NCBI RefSeq assembly: GCF_023612095.1
Contig: NZ_CP086235.1
Span: forward strand, 2,615,501-2,679,500
Direction: 5' to 3'
DNA length: 64,000 nucleotides
Source of the DNA: Cytobacillus firmus
GTDB lineage: Bacteria; Bacillota; Bacilli; Bacillales; Cytobacillaceae
A program made the position numbers and the translations under genes. The notes below the pieces were generated by a model that was not told the origin of the DNA, searched no databases, and saw nothing but the letters and a program-made list of their open reading frames with translations. Shown piece by piece: positions 35,556 through 44,230 of the stretch (position 1 is the first letter of the stretch; each line of letters starts with the position of its first letter).

Positions 35556-36863
35556 TCAGGTAACTGAATTTACCATGGCCTGATTAACAACCCTGACAGC
35601 TTTCCCTTCCGATCTCGGCAGCGTTTTGGGCGGATGGAGAACAAGTCTGAAGGTAATAAAGCAGTTTTGTTTCAATGCTTCCTGAATCTTCTTTTTTACG
35701 AATTCCGCTTCCCCCATATCCCTATAAAACTCTTCGCCCCATTCAGCATGAAGCTCTAAAGCTTTTAAGCTTCCCTTTTTATGCACGTGGATCTGATAAT
35801 GAGGAGCAAGCTCCGGCATCTGAAGAATACACCGCTCAATTTCGGACGGAAAGACGTTTACACCATTTACATTGAGCATATCGTCGATTCGGCCTTTCAC
35901 ACGGCTCATGCGGATCGTGGTTCTTCCGCACGCACATTTCTCTTTTGAAAGGGAGGCGATGTCCCCGGTCCGATAGCGGATGACAGGAAAAGCTTCCTTC
36001 GTTAAACTGGTAAAAACAAGCTCACCTTCTTCTCCATTTGGAAGCGGTGTCATTTTTATTGGATCGATCACCTCTGCAAAAAAGTGATCCTCTGCAATGT
36101 GCAGCCCATCCTGAGCTTCATGGCATTCCATGGCTACACCTGGTCCCAGAACTTCACTCAGCCCATAAATATCGCATGCTTTAATCCCAAGTTTAGCTTC
36201 AAGCGCTTTCCGCATTTCTTCAGACCAGGGTTCAGCCCCAAATATCCCAAATTTTAATGAGGTACTTGCCGGGTCGATTCCCCGCTCCTCCATCTTCTCT
36301 GCTAAATTCAAAATATATGAAGGAGTTCCGCAAATAACCTCCGGCTTAAAGTCCTGAATCAGCATAATTTGTCTCTCTGTATTTCCTCCAGAAACAGGTA
36401 CGGTTGCCATGCCAAGCTGTTCGCTGCCATAATGCAGGCCCAATCCGCCGGTAAACAGCCCGTAGCCATAAGCATTATGCAATATCTGACCAGGTTCACC
36501 TCCTCCTAAGGAGATTGCCCTGGCTATCAGATTGCTCCACATTTCGATGTCATTCCGGGTGTAGCCCACTACAGTCGGCTTTCCGCTCGTTCCTGAAGAA
36601 GCGTGCAGACGCACAATTTCTTTTTTATCCACAGCAAAAAGCCCGAATGGGTAATGTTCCCGCAAATCTGCTTTCACAGTAAAGGGCAGCTTTTGAATAT
36701 CATCCAGGCTGGAAACGTCTTGAGGCGCAATATTACTTTCCAAAAACTTTTTCTGATAAAAAAGCACATGGTTATATACTCTCTCCACTGTCTGCCTGAG
36801 CCGGTCCAGCTGCAATTCCTCTATCTTATCGCGGCTTTCCGTTTCAATATCATGCAGAATCAA
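35556..36863 (-). CDS. paaK: Phenylacetate-CoA ligase
   Basis: This activates phenylacetate with ATP and CoA to phenylacetyl-CoA. The 435-residue adenylate-forming enzyme has the P-loop HASSGTSGKPTVVGYT, DIYGLSEVLGPGVAMEC, YRTGDIASL and the C-terminal RSEGKAVRV with the catalytic lysine. TTG 36863 with GGGAGG upstream is the start. It leads the paa operon; the upstream region has two inverted repeats, one of them the shared TAACG-N9-CGTTA motif. Confidence 0.95.
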   Translation of the reverse strand: MILHDIETESRDKIEELQLDRLRQTVERVYNHVLFYQKKFLESNIAPQDVSSLDDIQKLPFTVKADLREHYPFGLFAVDKKEIVRLHASSGTSGKPTVVGYTRNDIEMWSNLIARAISLGGGEPGQILHNAYGYGLFTGGLGLHYGSEQLGMATVPVSGGNTERQIMLIQDFKPEVICGTPSYILNLAEKMEERGIDPASTSLKFGIFGAEPWSEEMRKALEAKLGIKACDIYGLSEVLGPGVAMECHEAQDGLHIAEDHFFAEVIDPIKMTPLPNGEEGELVFTSLTKEAFPVIRYRTGDIASLSKEKCACGRTTIRMSRVKGRIDDMLNVNGVNVFPSEIERCILQMPELAPHYQIHVHKKGSLKALELHAEWGEEFYRDMGEAEFVKKKIQEALKQNCFITFRLVLHPPKTLPRSEGKAVRVVNQAMVNSVT

Positions 36864-36901
36864 GACATGACCTCCCAGAATATTAGGATAATAATTTAAT
36901 A

Positions 36902-36920
36902 TAACGTTTAAATATCGTTA
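36902..36920. promoter_or_regulatory. Operator-like TAACG-N9-CGTTA upstream of paaK
   Basis: TAACGTTTAAATATCGTTA is a perfect 5+5 inverted repeat with 9-base spacer, 39-57 bases upstream of the paaK start. The same pattern recurs before paaX, the importer and the thioesterase gene. Confidence 0.6.
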
Positions 36921-36930
36921 GATAAAATAA

Positions 36931-36948
36931 GTGTTATATATTTAACAC
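36931..36948. promoter_or_regulatory. Second inverted repeat upstream of paaK
   Basis: GTGTTA-N6-TAACAC, a perfect 6+6 inverted repeat, lies 11 bases beyond the first site. It may be part of the promoter or a second regulator site. Confidence 0.4.
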
Positions 36949-37017
36949 AAAGATACCGTGTAAACAGGAAAAAGTCAACTTATTTTCTGAAAATTTACTT
37001 ATTTATTCTAAAGTTAA

Positions 37018-37055
37018 TAAAAAGACCTAGCCCATATATAATAAAGGGCTAGGTA
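37018..37055 (-). terminator. Terminator after the 1131-residue membrane protein gene
   Basis: On the minus strand ACCTAGCCC and GGGCTAGGT pair and are followed by CTTTTT. Confidence 0.85.
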
Positions 37056-37062
37056 AAAATTC

Positions 37063-40000
37063 TCAGGACCATTCTTTTAACTTATTCACTATGTTATTCT
37101 TCCATTTAGATATTAATGGCTCTTCACCTTTTGCTGTTTTTTGTTTCTGCCATTCGTTATAGCTTGCTGCAGAAATTAGAATAGAGCCGGCAATTAAAAG
37201 GTACGCCCACCAAGGGAGGTTCCCCCAATATGGTCTGGTTTGAAGCAGTACATTCAGGAGCAGAACCCCGGAACCTACAAAGAAATAAGACTTTATCCTC
37301 CAAAAAGTGCCAGCAAGCATCGAGATCAGAGAGAGCGTGCCGACTATAAGTGCATCATAAACCGTATTACTTGCAAGGCCATCCTGTACAAGCAGCAAGG
37401 ATACTGCTATGAGAACTCCCCACTGAATTTTACTGGTCAGCTTAGAGTACTTCCCTTTCAGGACTTTCCTGATAAATATAATCAGTATGATCCAAGGGAG
37501 AACATATGCCTCTCTTATAACAAGATCCGGTATTTCAATAATCCTTAATATACTATAATATGGCTCCAGTAATACTGCTCCTGCCAGCAATTCAGGCAGC
37601 CTATAGTATTTGGATGTCACTCTGTTCCTTTGTAAAAATAAAAATGCGCTAATCAGTAGTCCAGGGAGAACTTCCGCCCATAGGGAAACCGCCGGAAAAA
37701 GATAAGCGGTAAGCAAAAATAGCAGGGAAATAATTGTGTAGCTATCAGCTTTTTTGCCCATGAAAATTTTGGCATATACCATCTTGCCGATGAAAACCGC
37801 AGCCATGCCGAAGCCTGCGGCAATCATAATTTTCATATCTGGAGCAATACCGTTAATGAATAGGAATTTAAGTACTGCTGCATACAGTAAAACCAATGGA
37901 ATAACACCTAATATATCAAGCCTGGTTCTATGCATATATAAGTTTATCCCTGCTGCGTAGATAATAGTTACGATAAACGGGAGAACTCCAAAGGGATATG
38001 ACGCCAGAAAAGCCAATAGCCCCATCACAGACCAGGGTATAAAAAAGTAAACACTCCTCTGTTTATCCTGAGTTTTACCAGTCATCCAGAATATGAGTAC
38101 CGCACAGCTGACTGATAATATGGCATACTCACTATAGCTCTCCTCCCAAATATGCTCCATCCCTGTCAAAATCACCATAAACAAAGTTATAAATGAGCTG
38201 TAAAGGAATATTTTTACTTTCCACTCATTAGCAGAAACCTTGAAACTGATCCAATAGACTGCCAGGGTGGCTATAAATGGCCAGATACTATTTTCCCTAT
38301 AAAGGAAAAATGTCAGGATCATGGCAAAAGGCATGAAGATATGGCCAATCCAGCTAAACCCTCTAGCCAGGACAACGTCTTTTTTTGATATATAAAAAGC
38401 CGAACCAAGGAGGATCCATGCCCCTAAAGGAAATTGAACCCAATTAAAAAATGTAATGTTAAATGGTAAACCAATCAAAATCATAAAGTAAGCAAAAAGT
38501 GAAATCGATGCTGTCACAAACGGAATCCAGCTTTGCTTATGGAATTGATACAGGGCAAGGTACATTGCTATACCGCCTATAAATACTGCAGGTCTCATCC
38601 AAACTTCATTGATCGTCAAAGCAGTGGCAGTAAACAGTGAGATTGTATAAAATCCCAGCGAAATTAAAAACACGTTTTTGGCTTGAGTTTGGTGCCCTTT
38701 CTTAGAAAGAATGACATAAAGGATAAGGAGGGCTATACTTGCCATTACGGTATTCATGGCCATACCCAGCTCATTCTGATAAAAGCTTGAATAACTTCGC
38801 AGATGTTCACCATAAAACATAAAGGCAAACCCGATTGTCAATGGAGTAGCCCAGGGAATCGTTTCTGTATAAAAGATTCTATTTTCAGCCTTATTCATGA
38901 GGTACAGCACAAAGCTGAAGATTAATAGCATGGTGCCTGCAGCAAGCCAATCGAGAAGTCCTGCAGCTATTACAGCCGCAAACAGCATAATACTGACTGC
39001 CACATCGCGTGAGCTTGATTCCACGACTTTTAAGAACGGATATTTAAGCAGATACCCTAAACTGATAAAAAGCACAAAGCCAATGATGAAAACAGGTATA
39101 GATAGATTGGTGAACGGGATGGCTTTATCCAGCATAAGAACTGCTTGGAATAGGGCAGAAGCTAAAAACACAGGTGCCAGGTAAGCAAACAGCCTGTTTC
39201 CCATAATATTTGCCAAATATATAAACTGCCCCGCGAGTATTGTATAAGCCAGCAGCAGTGATACAGAGGGTTCCCCGGCCGTTAATAGGATTCCTTCGAT
39301 TGAAATATAAAGAAAAGCAAGTATCGAAACTCCTGCACTGGTCAGTCTGAAAATCTTCTCCCAGGAATATTGCTTATCCATAACCATAGGAACAAACAGA
39401 AAACCAATTCCTGCTAGCGCATAGAAAACCGGGCCAGCTGCATCTAACATACTATTTTCAATCAGCTGATAGGCACCATAGACAATCAGTAAGCTGAAGA
39501 CGAAATGAAACTCCTTCCTGCCTGTTACATACACCATCGATAAATACACAGCTGCAGTCAGCAGGATATTCACACTGTAAAAAACATGGCTATTGAAAAA
39601 GACAAGCATCAATAAAGTAGAGATCACTAAATTGATTTGAGCAAAGTAAACCAGTTCTTTCGAAAACAATTTAAGATTGGCATGCTTTTTCATGCGATGA
39701 TAAGCTGCAGACAGAAGAGCATTGAAAACCATCAATCCAAGATAAAAGCTGTCATTTTCATGGCTGAATGCTGCCAGGGTATAACCAGCACATGCAGTCA
39801 TGGCAAAATAAGCAAACCAGACAAAAAGACGTGAGCCCAGTTTATGTGCAAATACACAATACACTGGAAAGATCATTAAACTGCCAGCCGTTCCAAGTAT
39901 ATAGCGTCCTTCCCCATAAAAAGAAAGATACGGGCCAAGTAGTTCAAACCAGCCGACAGACAAAATAAATATGGGCAAAAATAAACTTCCAAGTACAATG

Positions 40001-40458
40001 AAAGCAAATGATGTTCTTTCAATTTTCAGCAGCTTTCCGGAAATAAACGCAAAGCCATAGAAAAGAAGGGAAACCACTGCAATGGATGCACTTTTCATGA
40101 AATTCGACATTGTCGCCCAGTTGCTTGTTGCCACAAAAAGTCCGCCGATCAGGAGCAGGATGACTCCAATATTCAGCAGCCAGGAAATGTTTCTTTCACG
40201 GATTTCTTCCTGAGATACCTTCTTTTTCAAAGTTTCTTTTGCCGGCAGAATAGCCTTTTGTCTATTTTCTTCTGCAGCTTTTGCCGCCTGAATGTGCTCT
40301 CTTTTCAGCTCTTCAAGGTCCTGATAGTACTGATGATGGGCTTTTAGAGTCATTTCATAATGTTCTGATGAAATATAGTCCTTCTCTTTCAATTTACTGA
40401 GTTCAGCATGAAATATGTCGTGATGATATTTTTCTGTTTGTGGGTTCAAGGGATCCAC
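37063..40458 (-). CDS. Very large polytopic membrane protein (SCO7613 C-terminal-domain-like)
   Basis: This 1131-residue protein has a charged cytoplasmic N-terminus (about 1-85) with coiled-coil-like Lys/Glu/Gln content (EELKREHIQAAKAAEENRQK), then some thirty hydrophobic segments running almost to the C-terminus, which ends in a short basic tail. The first segment ISWLLNIGVILLLIGGLFVA followed by TSNWATMSNFMKSASIA is the signature of the family named for Streptomyces SCO7613. Function is unknown; nothing looks like a catalytic or transport motif. Start ATG 40458 with AAAGAGGTGGATCC before it. It stands alone between paaK and the sortase locus. Confidence 0.75.
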   Translation of the reverse strand: MDPLNPQTEKYHHDIFHAELSKLKEKDYISSEHYEMTLKAHHQYYQDLEELKREHIQAAKAAEENRQKAILPAKETLKKKVSQEEIRERNISWLLNIGVILLLIGGLFVATSNWATMSNFMKSASIAVVSLLFYGFAFISGKLLKIERTSFAFIVLGSLFLPIFILSVGWFELLGPYLSFYGEGRYILGTAGSLMIFPVYCVFAHKLGSRLFVWFAYFAMTACAGYTLAAFSHENDSFYLGLMVFNALLSAAYHRMKKHANLKLFSKELVYFAQINLVISTLLMLVFFNSHVFYSVNILLTAAVYLSMVYVTGRKEFHFVFSLLIVYGAYQLIENSMLDAAGPVFYALAGIGFLFVPMVMDKQYSWEKIFRLTSAGVSILAFLYISIEGILLTAGEPSVSLLLAYTILAGQFIYLANIMGNRLFAYLAPVFLASALFQAVLMLDKAIPFTNLSIPVFIIGFVLFISLGYLLKYPFLKVVESSSRDVAVSIMLFAAVIAAGLLDWLAAGTMLLIFSFVLYLMNKAENRIFYTETIPWATPLTIGFAFMFYGEHLRSYSSFYQNELGMAMNTVMASIALLILYVILSKKGHQTQAKNVFLISLGFYTISLFTATALTINEVWMRPAVFIGGIAMYLALYQFHKQSWIPFVTASISLFAYFMILIGLPFNITFFNWVQFPLGAWILLGSAFYISKKDVVLARGFSWIGHIFMPFAMILTFFLYRENSIWPFIATLAVYWISFKVSANEWKVKIFLYSSFITLFMVILTGMEHIWEESYSEYAILSVSCAVLIFWMTGKTQDKQRSVYFFIPWSVMGLLAFLASYPFGVLPFIVTIIYAAGINLYMHRTRLDILGVIPLVLLYAAVLKFLFINGIAPDMKIMIAAGFGMAAVFIGKMVYAKIFMGKKADSYTIISLLFLLTAYLFPAVSLWAEVLPGLLISAFLFLQRNRVTSKYYRLPELLAGAVLLEPYYSILRIIEIPDLVIREAYVLPWIILIIFIRKVLKGKYSKLTSKIQWGVLIAVSLLLVQDGLASNTVYDALIVGTLSLISMLAGTFWRIKSYFFVGSGVLLLNVLLQTRPYWGNLPWWAYLLIAGSILISAASYNEWQKQKTAKGEEPLISKWKNNIVNKLKEWS

Positions 40459-40809
40459 CTCTTTTAGATAGAATAATATTCGCTTGGTTCTATTAGTGTA
40501 ATATTACACATTTTGAACACATAAATCAATCCCTATTTTAGCACTTATTACTTCGCAAGGAGCTTTATACAAACTTTATTTAATTATAGGAAAAAATGGT
40601 GTAATAAGGAAAATAAGTCGCAGGTTTGACCTGAATTCTAAGCTCCCAATTATTAAACCCCTTGATAAATAAGTATTTCCTCTCCCCTTTCTGCTGCAAA
40701 AAAAACCAAATATTATAGCTAATAATATTTCAAATAACAATTCTATCCCAAAAATATTTTTTCCATTATATTATTCTAGAATTAATTATTTTATTTGGAG
40801 GAACCATCA
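40459..40809. other. Intergenic region upstream of the surface protein gene
   Basis: This very AT-rich 350 bases carries divergent promoters. It includes an imperfect inverted repeat AAATATTA-TAGC-TAATAATATTT at 40708-40730 and ends with the ribosome site GGAGGA (40797-40802). No coding sequence or known RNA element is recognised. Confidence 0.4.
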
Positions 40810-41994
40810 TTGAAAAGACTAAGTATTGTTATAGCATCAATCCTTTTGCTCAGCCTGTTTCCGGCTGTCAGCCTGGCAGCTCCAAGCGATAAGGAAGTGG
40901 CTGAATTCCTGAAGGAAACAAATTGGTCTGAAGAAGGCTTGAATGACCACCTGGAATACTTTTGGGATATGAGTATTGAAGATTTCGAGACCATCGAAGA
41001 AATGATTGAATATCTTGGTGAGCCTATTACTGAAGAAAATCTTCAGCAGCTGCTGGCTGACTATGGTTTTGAAAATGAGGAGGAATTAACGGCACTGCTC
41101 ATTGAGAATGGGGAAATGGAAGTGGCTGATGATGTTCGCGATGTTTTCAAATATATTGATGCATTGGATACAACTGTTTCTTTTTTAACCTATACAGGCA
41201 CTGAAATTAACGACGAAACTCTAAAGCAGCTATTAAATGATTACGGACTTACAAAAGAGGAGCTCATTTCTCTGCTGGAGGAGAACGATGACTCACTTGA
41301 AAACTACGAATATATTGAGGATCTTGATATCATGGTTTCCATTTATCTAGACGGTGATGAAATGCCCGGTGAAGACGAAATGACTCAAATACTTGGAGAC
41401 ATTGATCTTACCGATGAAGAACTTGAAGCATTATTTGCACATTTTTTGACTTTGGATTTCGAGAATCCAGAATTGCTTAATAAAATGATGGACCTTGAAA
41501 GCCGGTTAATGGCATTTGGTGAATTTGACAGTGCCGACGACTTAACTGAAACAGAAATTGCTGATCTTATCAGCATTATGCAGGAAATGATGAAACTCTT
41601 CCAGCTTGATGCTGAGTTTTACCTTGTGAAAGATGGTGAAAAGATCCATTTAACAACAGCTGAAATGATAGCTTTAGAAGATACCAAAGGCTATGACCTG
41701 CTCATAGAGCTATATAATACACAAGGCCAGTTCCTGGCAGATATGATTATTACAGCTGAGATGTTCAGTTCTGAGCTAATAGAAGACACCGTGTCAGATA
41801 TGAATCAGGCTGAAACAGTAATTAAAAAACAAAATCCTGATAAAGTGAAACAGGTTTCAAAGCATGTAAAAACTGTGAAAGGCGGAAAACTGCCAAACAC
41901 AGCAGGAAACTATTTTGTAAGAGTTTTAGCAGGCATTGGACTTCTCCTAATAGGGATTGCCATTTTACTCAGACGGAAAGTGAAAGAGGCGTGA
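40810..41994 (+). CDS. Processed acidic surface protein with LPNTA sorting signal
   Basis: From TTG 40810 (GGAGGA 7 bases upstream) the product has 394 residues: a signal peptide ending VSLAA, then a highly acidic region with at least three related 55-60-residue repeats (cores EENLQQLLADYGFENEEELT, NDETLKQLLNDYGLTKEELI, GEDEMTQILGDIDLTDEELE), and a C-terminal sorting signal LPNTAG, hydrophobic helix and RRKVKEA tail. LPNTA is the motif of class D sortases, and such a sortase gene overlaps its end by 4 bases. It matches the acidic surface proteins known from Bacillus next to a dedicated sortase. The repeat helices could bind cations or partner surface proteins; role unknown. Confidence 0.88.
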   Translation: MKRLSIVIASILLLSLFPAVSLAAPSDKEVAEFLKETNWSEEGLNDHLEYFWDMSIEDFETIEEMIEYLGEPITEENLQQLLADYGFENEEELTALLIENGEMEVADDVRDVFKYIDALDTTVSFLTYTGTEINDETLKQLLNDYGLTKEELISLLEENDDSLENYEYIEDLDIMVSIYLDGDEMPGEDEMTQILGDIDLTDEELEALFAHFLTLDFENPELLNKMMDLESRLMAFGEFDSADDLTETEIADLISIMQEMMKLFQLDAEFYLVKDGEKIHLTTAEMIALEDTKGYDLLIELYNTQGQFLADMIITAEMFSSELIEDTVSDMNQAETVIKKQNPDKVKQVSKHVKTVKGGKLPNTAGNYFVRVLAGIGLLLIGIAILLRRKVKEA

Positions 41995-42590
41995 TAAGAA
42001 AACCCACTTTAAAAGCAGTTATTGGTCTGGCTTTTATTTTGGGCGGGGTTTGGCTTGCCGCCTCAAATCTTATGCCATATATGAGTAGTCAAAAGACTAC
42101 AGTCCATATAGAGTCCCCCAAAGGTAATATCAAAACAGAAGTGAAGTCCTCACAAAAAACAGAACCACATAGCCTTTACAGTGTCAGGCCAAAAGTGGGC
42201 GAAGAAATGGGCGTTTTGTCAATTCCGAAGATATCAGCGGATTTGCCAATCTTTCATGGCACAGATGAAGATGAGCTTGACAAAGGTGTTGGCCATTATG
42301 CAGGCAGCGTCCTCCCTGGAGAAGAAGACAATTCCGTCCTGTCCGGCCACCGGGATACCGTCTTTCGTAAACTTGGAGAAGTAATGAAAGGCGATCTTCT
42401 TGTCGTGAGTACTTCTGCCGGGGAATTTACCTATAAGGTGCGTAAAATCAGAATTGTCGATGCAGACGACAGAACCGTTATTGTTCCTAAACCTAGGGCA
42501 ACTCTGACTGTAACCACCTGTTACCCTTTTAATTTTATTGGAGATGCACCACAGAGGTATATTCTGATTGGGGATTTAGTAAGAAACTAA
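41991..42590 (+). CDS. Class D sortase
   Basis: This transpeptidase would anchor the LPNTA protein to the cell wall. The 199-residue protein starts with GTG 41991 inside the stop of the surface-protein gene (GTGA overlap). It has an N-terminal membrane anchor (AVIGLAFILGGVWLAAS), then the sortase barrel: VLSIPKISADLPIFHGTDEDELDKGVGHY, the catalytic His in VLSGHRDTVFRKLG, Cys in TLTVTTCYPFNFIGDAPQRY and Arg in the same segment. The one-substrate, one-sortase arrangement implies a dedicated pair. Confidence 0.93.
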   Translation: MIRKPTLKAVIGLAFILGGVWLAASNLMPYMSSQKTTVHIESPKGNIKTEVKSSQKTEPHSLYSVRPKVGEEMGVLSIPKISADLPIFHGTDEDELDKGVGHYAGSVLPGEEDNSVLSGHRDTVFRKLGEVMKGDLLVVSTSAGEFTYKVRKIRIVDADDRTVIVPKPRATLTVTTCYPFNFIGDAPQRYILIGDLVRN

Positions 42591-42591
42591 A

Positions 42592-42643
42592 AAGCCCGCT
42601 TATTAGGCGGGCTCAGGGGGAGGCCGATTCCGGCCTTCCTTTT
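42592..42643 (+). terminator. Two tandem hairpins after the sortase gene
   Basis: AGCCCGC/GCGGGCT (42593-42613) and GGAGGCCG/CGGCCTTCC (42619-42639) form two stems; the second runs into TTTT, which is also the first bases of the repeat at 42641. Confidence 0.7.
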
Positions 42644-42792
42644 ATCGCAGTCTAACGGGCAGTAAGACCCCACTTCAAGACTCAGAGGAATCAAAGGAGG
42701 TTAAGTGGGGGCAAACTGCCCGTAAAGGCCCGATTGGTTCAACTAACAATCAGTGGGGAAAAGGAACCCCACTGATTGAAGTTTCACTTTAT
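42641..42792 (+). repeat. Structured intergenic repeat, full copy A
   Basis: About 152 bases, nearly identical in most of its length to copy B at 45255. From the start: TTTATCGCAGTCTAACGGGC, then an outer stem GGGCAGT/ACTGCCC, an inner stem CCCCACTT/AAGTGGGG, and a separate hairpin CAATCAGTGGGG/CCCCACTGATTG near the end, closing with AAGTTTCACTTTAT. The paired arms differ between copies in compensating ways (CCCCAC/GTGGGG here, CCCCCT/ATGGGGG there), so structure appears conserved. The end provides the stop codon of the gene at 42789. Confidence 0.85.
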
Positions 42793-42980
42793 TCTGTAAT
42801 TGTGACTAACTTTACATCATCGAAATCGAATCGGTGATAGTGACCTTCAGTACATGTCAGTTCAACAAATCCTTCCAGATCTTTAATGCTCCCGATTACC
42901 TCGGATTTATTTTCAGCTTCAATCTCTTCTGTTACGGTAATGCCTTTTTCAAAAGTATAAATAACCTTAAACGTATTCAT
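42789..42980 (-). CDS. Small hypothetical protein (63 residues)
   Basis: ATG 42980 has AAGGAGAG about 10 bases upstream; an in-frame ATG 13 codons earlier lacks a ribosome site. The product MNTFKVIYTFEKGITVTEEI... is acidic, beta-rich and soluble, ending HRFDFDDVKLVTITE. No family recognised. Its last codon and stop lie inside repeat copy A, which suggests the repeat arrived at, and now defines, the end of the gene. Confidence 0.65.
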   Translation of the reverse strand: MNTFKVIYTFEKGITVTEEIEAENKSEVIGSIKDLEGFVELTCTEGHYHRFDFDDVKLVTITE

Positions 42981-43342
42981 GTGTGAAAACTCTCCTTTCC
43001 CTATTTTTGTTCCCATCACTGCAGTGATTAAAACACAAAAATCAGTATTTCAGTTATTTTCCAATAGCCCATTTTAAACTCTTTCTATGGGAAGTTGATA
43101 GCATTAACTGTATCTGGTAAGGTAATAGCAAGAGCTAGCATTCTGCTATTCGACAGTTATCGGCTGATATCACCATGATTTCACACCTACTGACGCGTTC
43201 TAAAAATTGCTTCGACAAAATTTGATTTCTTTTCTTTGAGATGAATCTTAAAAAGGACACTTTTAGTTTACATAACAAAATTATAGTAAAAATCTAAGGT
43301 GATGAAAAAGGAGCCCACTATTAAGCGGACTCCTCTTCTCCA
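42981..43342. other. Intergenic region with a long imperfect hairpin
   Basis: This 360-base gap between the small hypothetical gene and yeeI holds the promoter of the former. A hairpin at 43105-43159 has outer arms TAACTGT/ACAGTTA and inner arms AATAGCA/TGCTATT around a 13-base loop, with an asymmetric internal loop between. No T-run follows, so it does not look like a terminator. The terminator of yeeI occupies 43306-43338. No ORF with a ribosome site is seen. Confidence 0.5.
43306..43338 (-). terminator. Terminator after yeeI
   Basis: On the minus strand GGAGTCCGCT and AGTGGGCTCC pair around a 4-base loop and are followed by TTTTT. Confidence 0.82.
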
Positions 43343-44062
43343 TTATTCACCTAAATCAACATTATGATAAACACGCTGGACATCTTCCAGATCTTCAAGG
43401 GCGTCAATCAGCTTTTCAAATTGCGCCTGTGCATCAGCTTCCAGGGTGACTTCATTTTGCGGGAGCATTGTTAATTCAGCAACAGCAAACTCATTGATGC
43501 CTGCTGATTTGAATGCTTCCTGAACTGCATGAAACTGATCGGGCTCAGCATAAACAATTACCGTATCTTCTTCTTCCAGAATATCACGTGCGTCTACGTC
43601 TGCTTCCATTAGGATTTCCAGTACTTCTTCCTCTGATTTGCCTTCAATGCCGATAACAGCGGTTGAGTCGAACATATAGGAAACAGATCCGCTCACACCC
43701 ATATTTCCGCCATTTTTTCCGAATGCAGCACGCACATTAGAAGCTGTACGATTTACGTTATTCGTTAATGCATCAACAATAATCATGGATCCGCTAGGCC
43801 CGAATCCTTCGTAGCGAAGCTCGTCATAGTTTTCTTCCGCTCCGCCTTTTGCTTTTTCTATTGCACGATCAATGATATTTCGTGGCACGTTATATGTTTT
43901 TGCACGCTCAAGCACAAATTTCAAGGCCTGGTTTGCTTCCGGATCAGGCTCCCCTTGCTTGGCAACCACATATATCTCAAGTGCAAACTTGGAATAAACA
44001 CGGCTCGTATTTGCGTCTTTTGAGGCTTTCTTTTCTTTGATATTGTTCCATTTACGGCCCAT
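43343..44062 (-). CDS. yeeI: YebC/PmpR family protein YeeI
   Basis: YebC-family proteins were named transcriptional regulators; recent work assigns some of them a role in relieving ribosome stalling at proline stretches. The 239-residue protein starts [21 protein letters not shown], which distinguishes the YeeI branch from the YrbC branch (MAGHSKW). It continues [23 protein letters not shown] and [25 protein letters not shown] and closes [15 protein letters not shown] 44062 is preferred over a GTG three codons earlier. Monocistronic with its own terminator. Confidence 0.93.
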   Translation of the reverse strand: MGRKWNNIKEKKASKDANTSRVYSKFALEIYVVAKQGEPDPEANQALKFVLERAKTYNVPRNIIDRAIEKAKGGAEENYDELRYEGFGPSGSMIIVDALTNNVNRTASNVRAAFGKNGGNMGVSGSVSYMFDSTAVIGIEGKSEEEVLEILMEADVDARDILEEEDTVIVYAEPDQFHAVQEAFKSAGINEFAVAELTMLPQNEVTLEADAQAQFEKLIDALEDLEDVQRVYHNVDLGE

Positions 44063-44202
44063 ATGTCCCACTCTCTTTCAACTTTGGATCAAGTAAGTAA
44101 TAGAGTCTTCAGTATTCTGAAGATCTCTCACTAAATTATTATACATTAAGACACCTGTTTTTTTCGAGCATTGTTTCTTAATAATGACTCTTGGCTTCAA
44201 AA

Positions 44203-44228
44203 GAAAAAAGAGACACAAATGTGCCCCT
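44203..44228 (-). terminator. Terminator after the Gfo/Idh/MocA gene
   Basis: On the minus strand GGCACA and TGTGTC pair (one G-T) in a short hairpin followed by TCTTTTTT. Confidence 0.6.
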
Positions 44229-44230
44229 GA

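Noticed and set aside
42592..42792. Riboswitch downstream of the sortase gene
   Set aside because: It lies at gene ends rather than in a leader, and the same sequence recurs at 45255 in another context.
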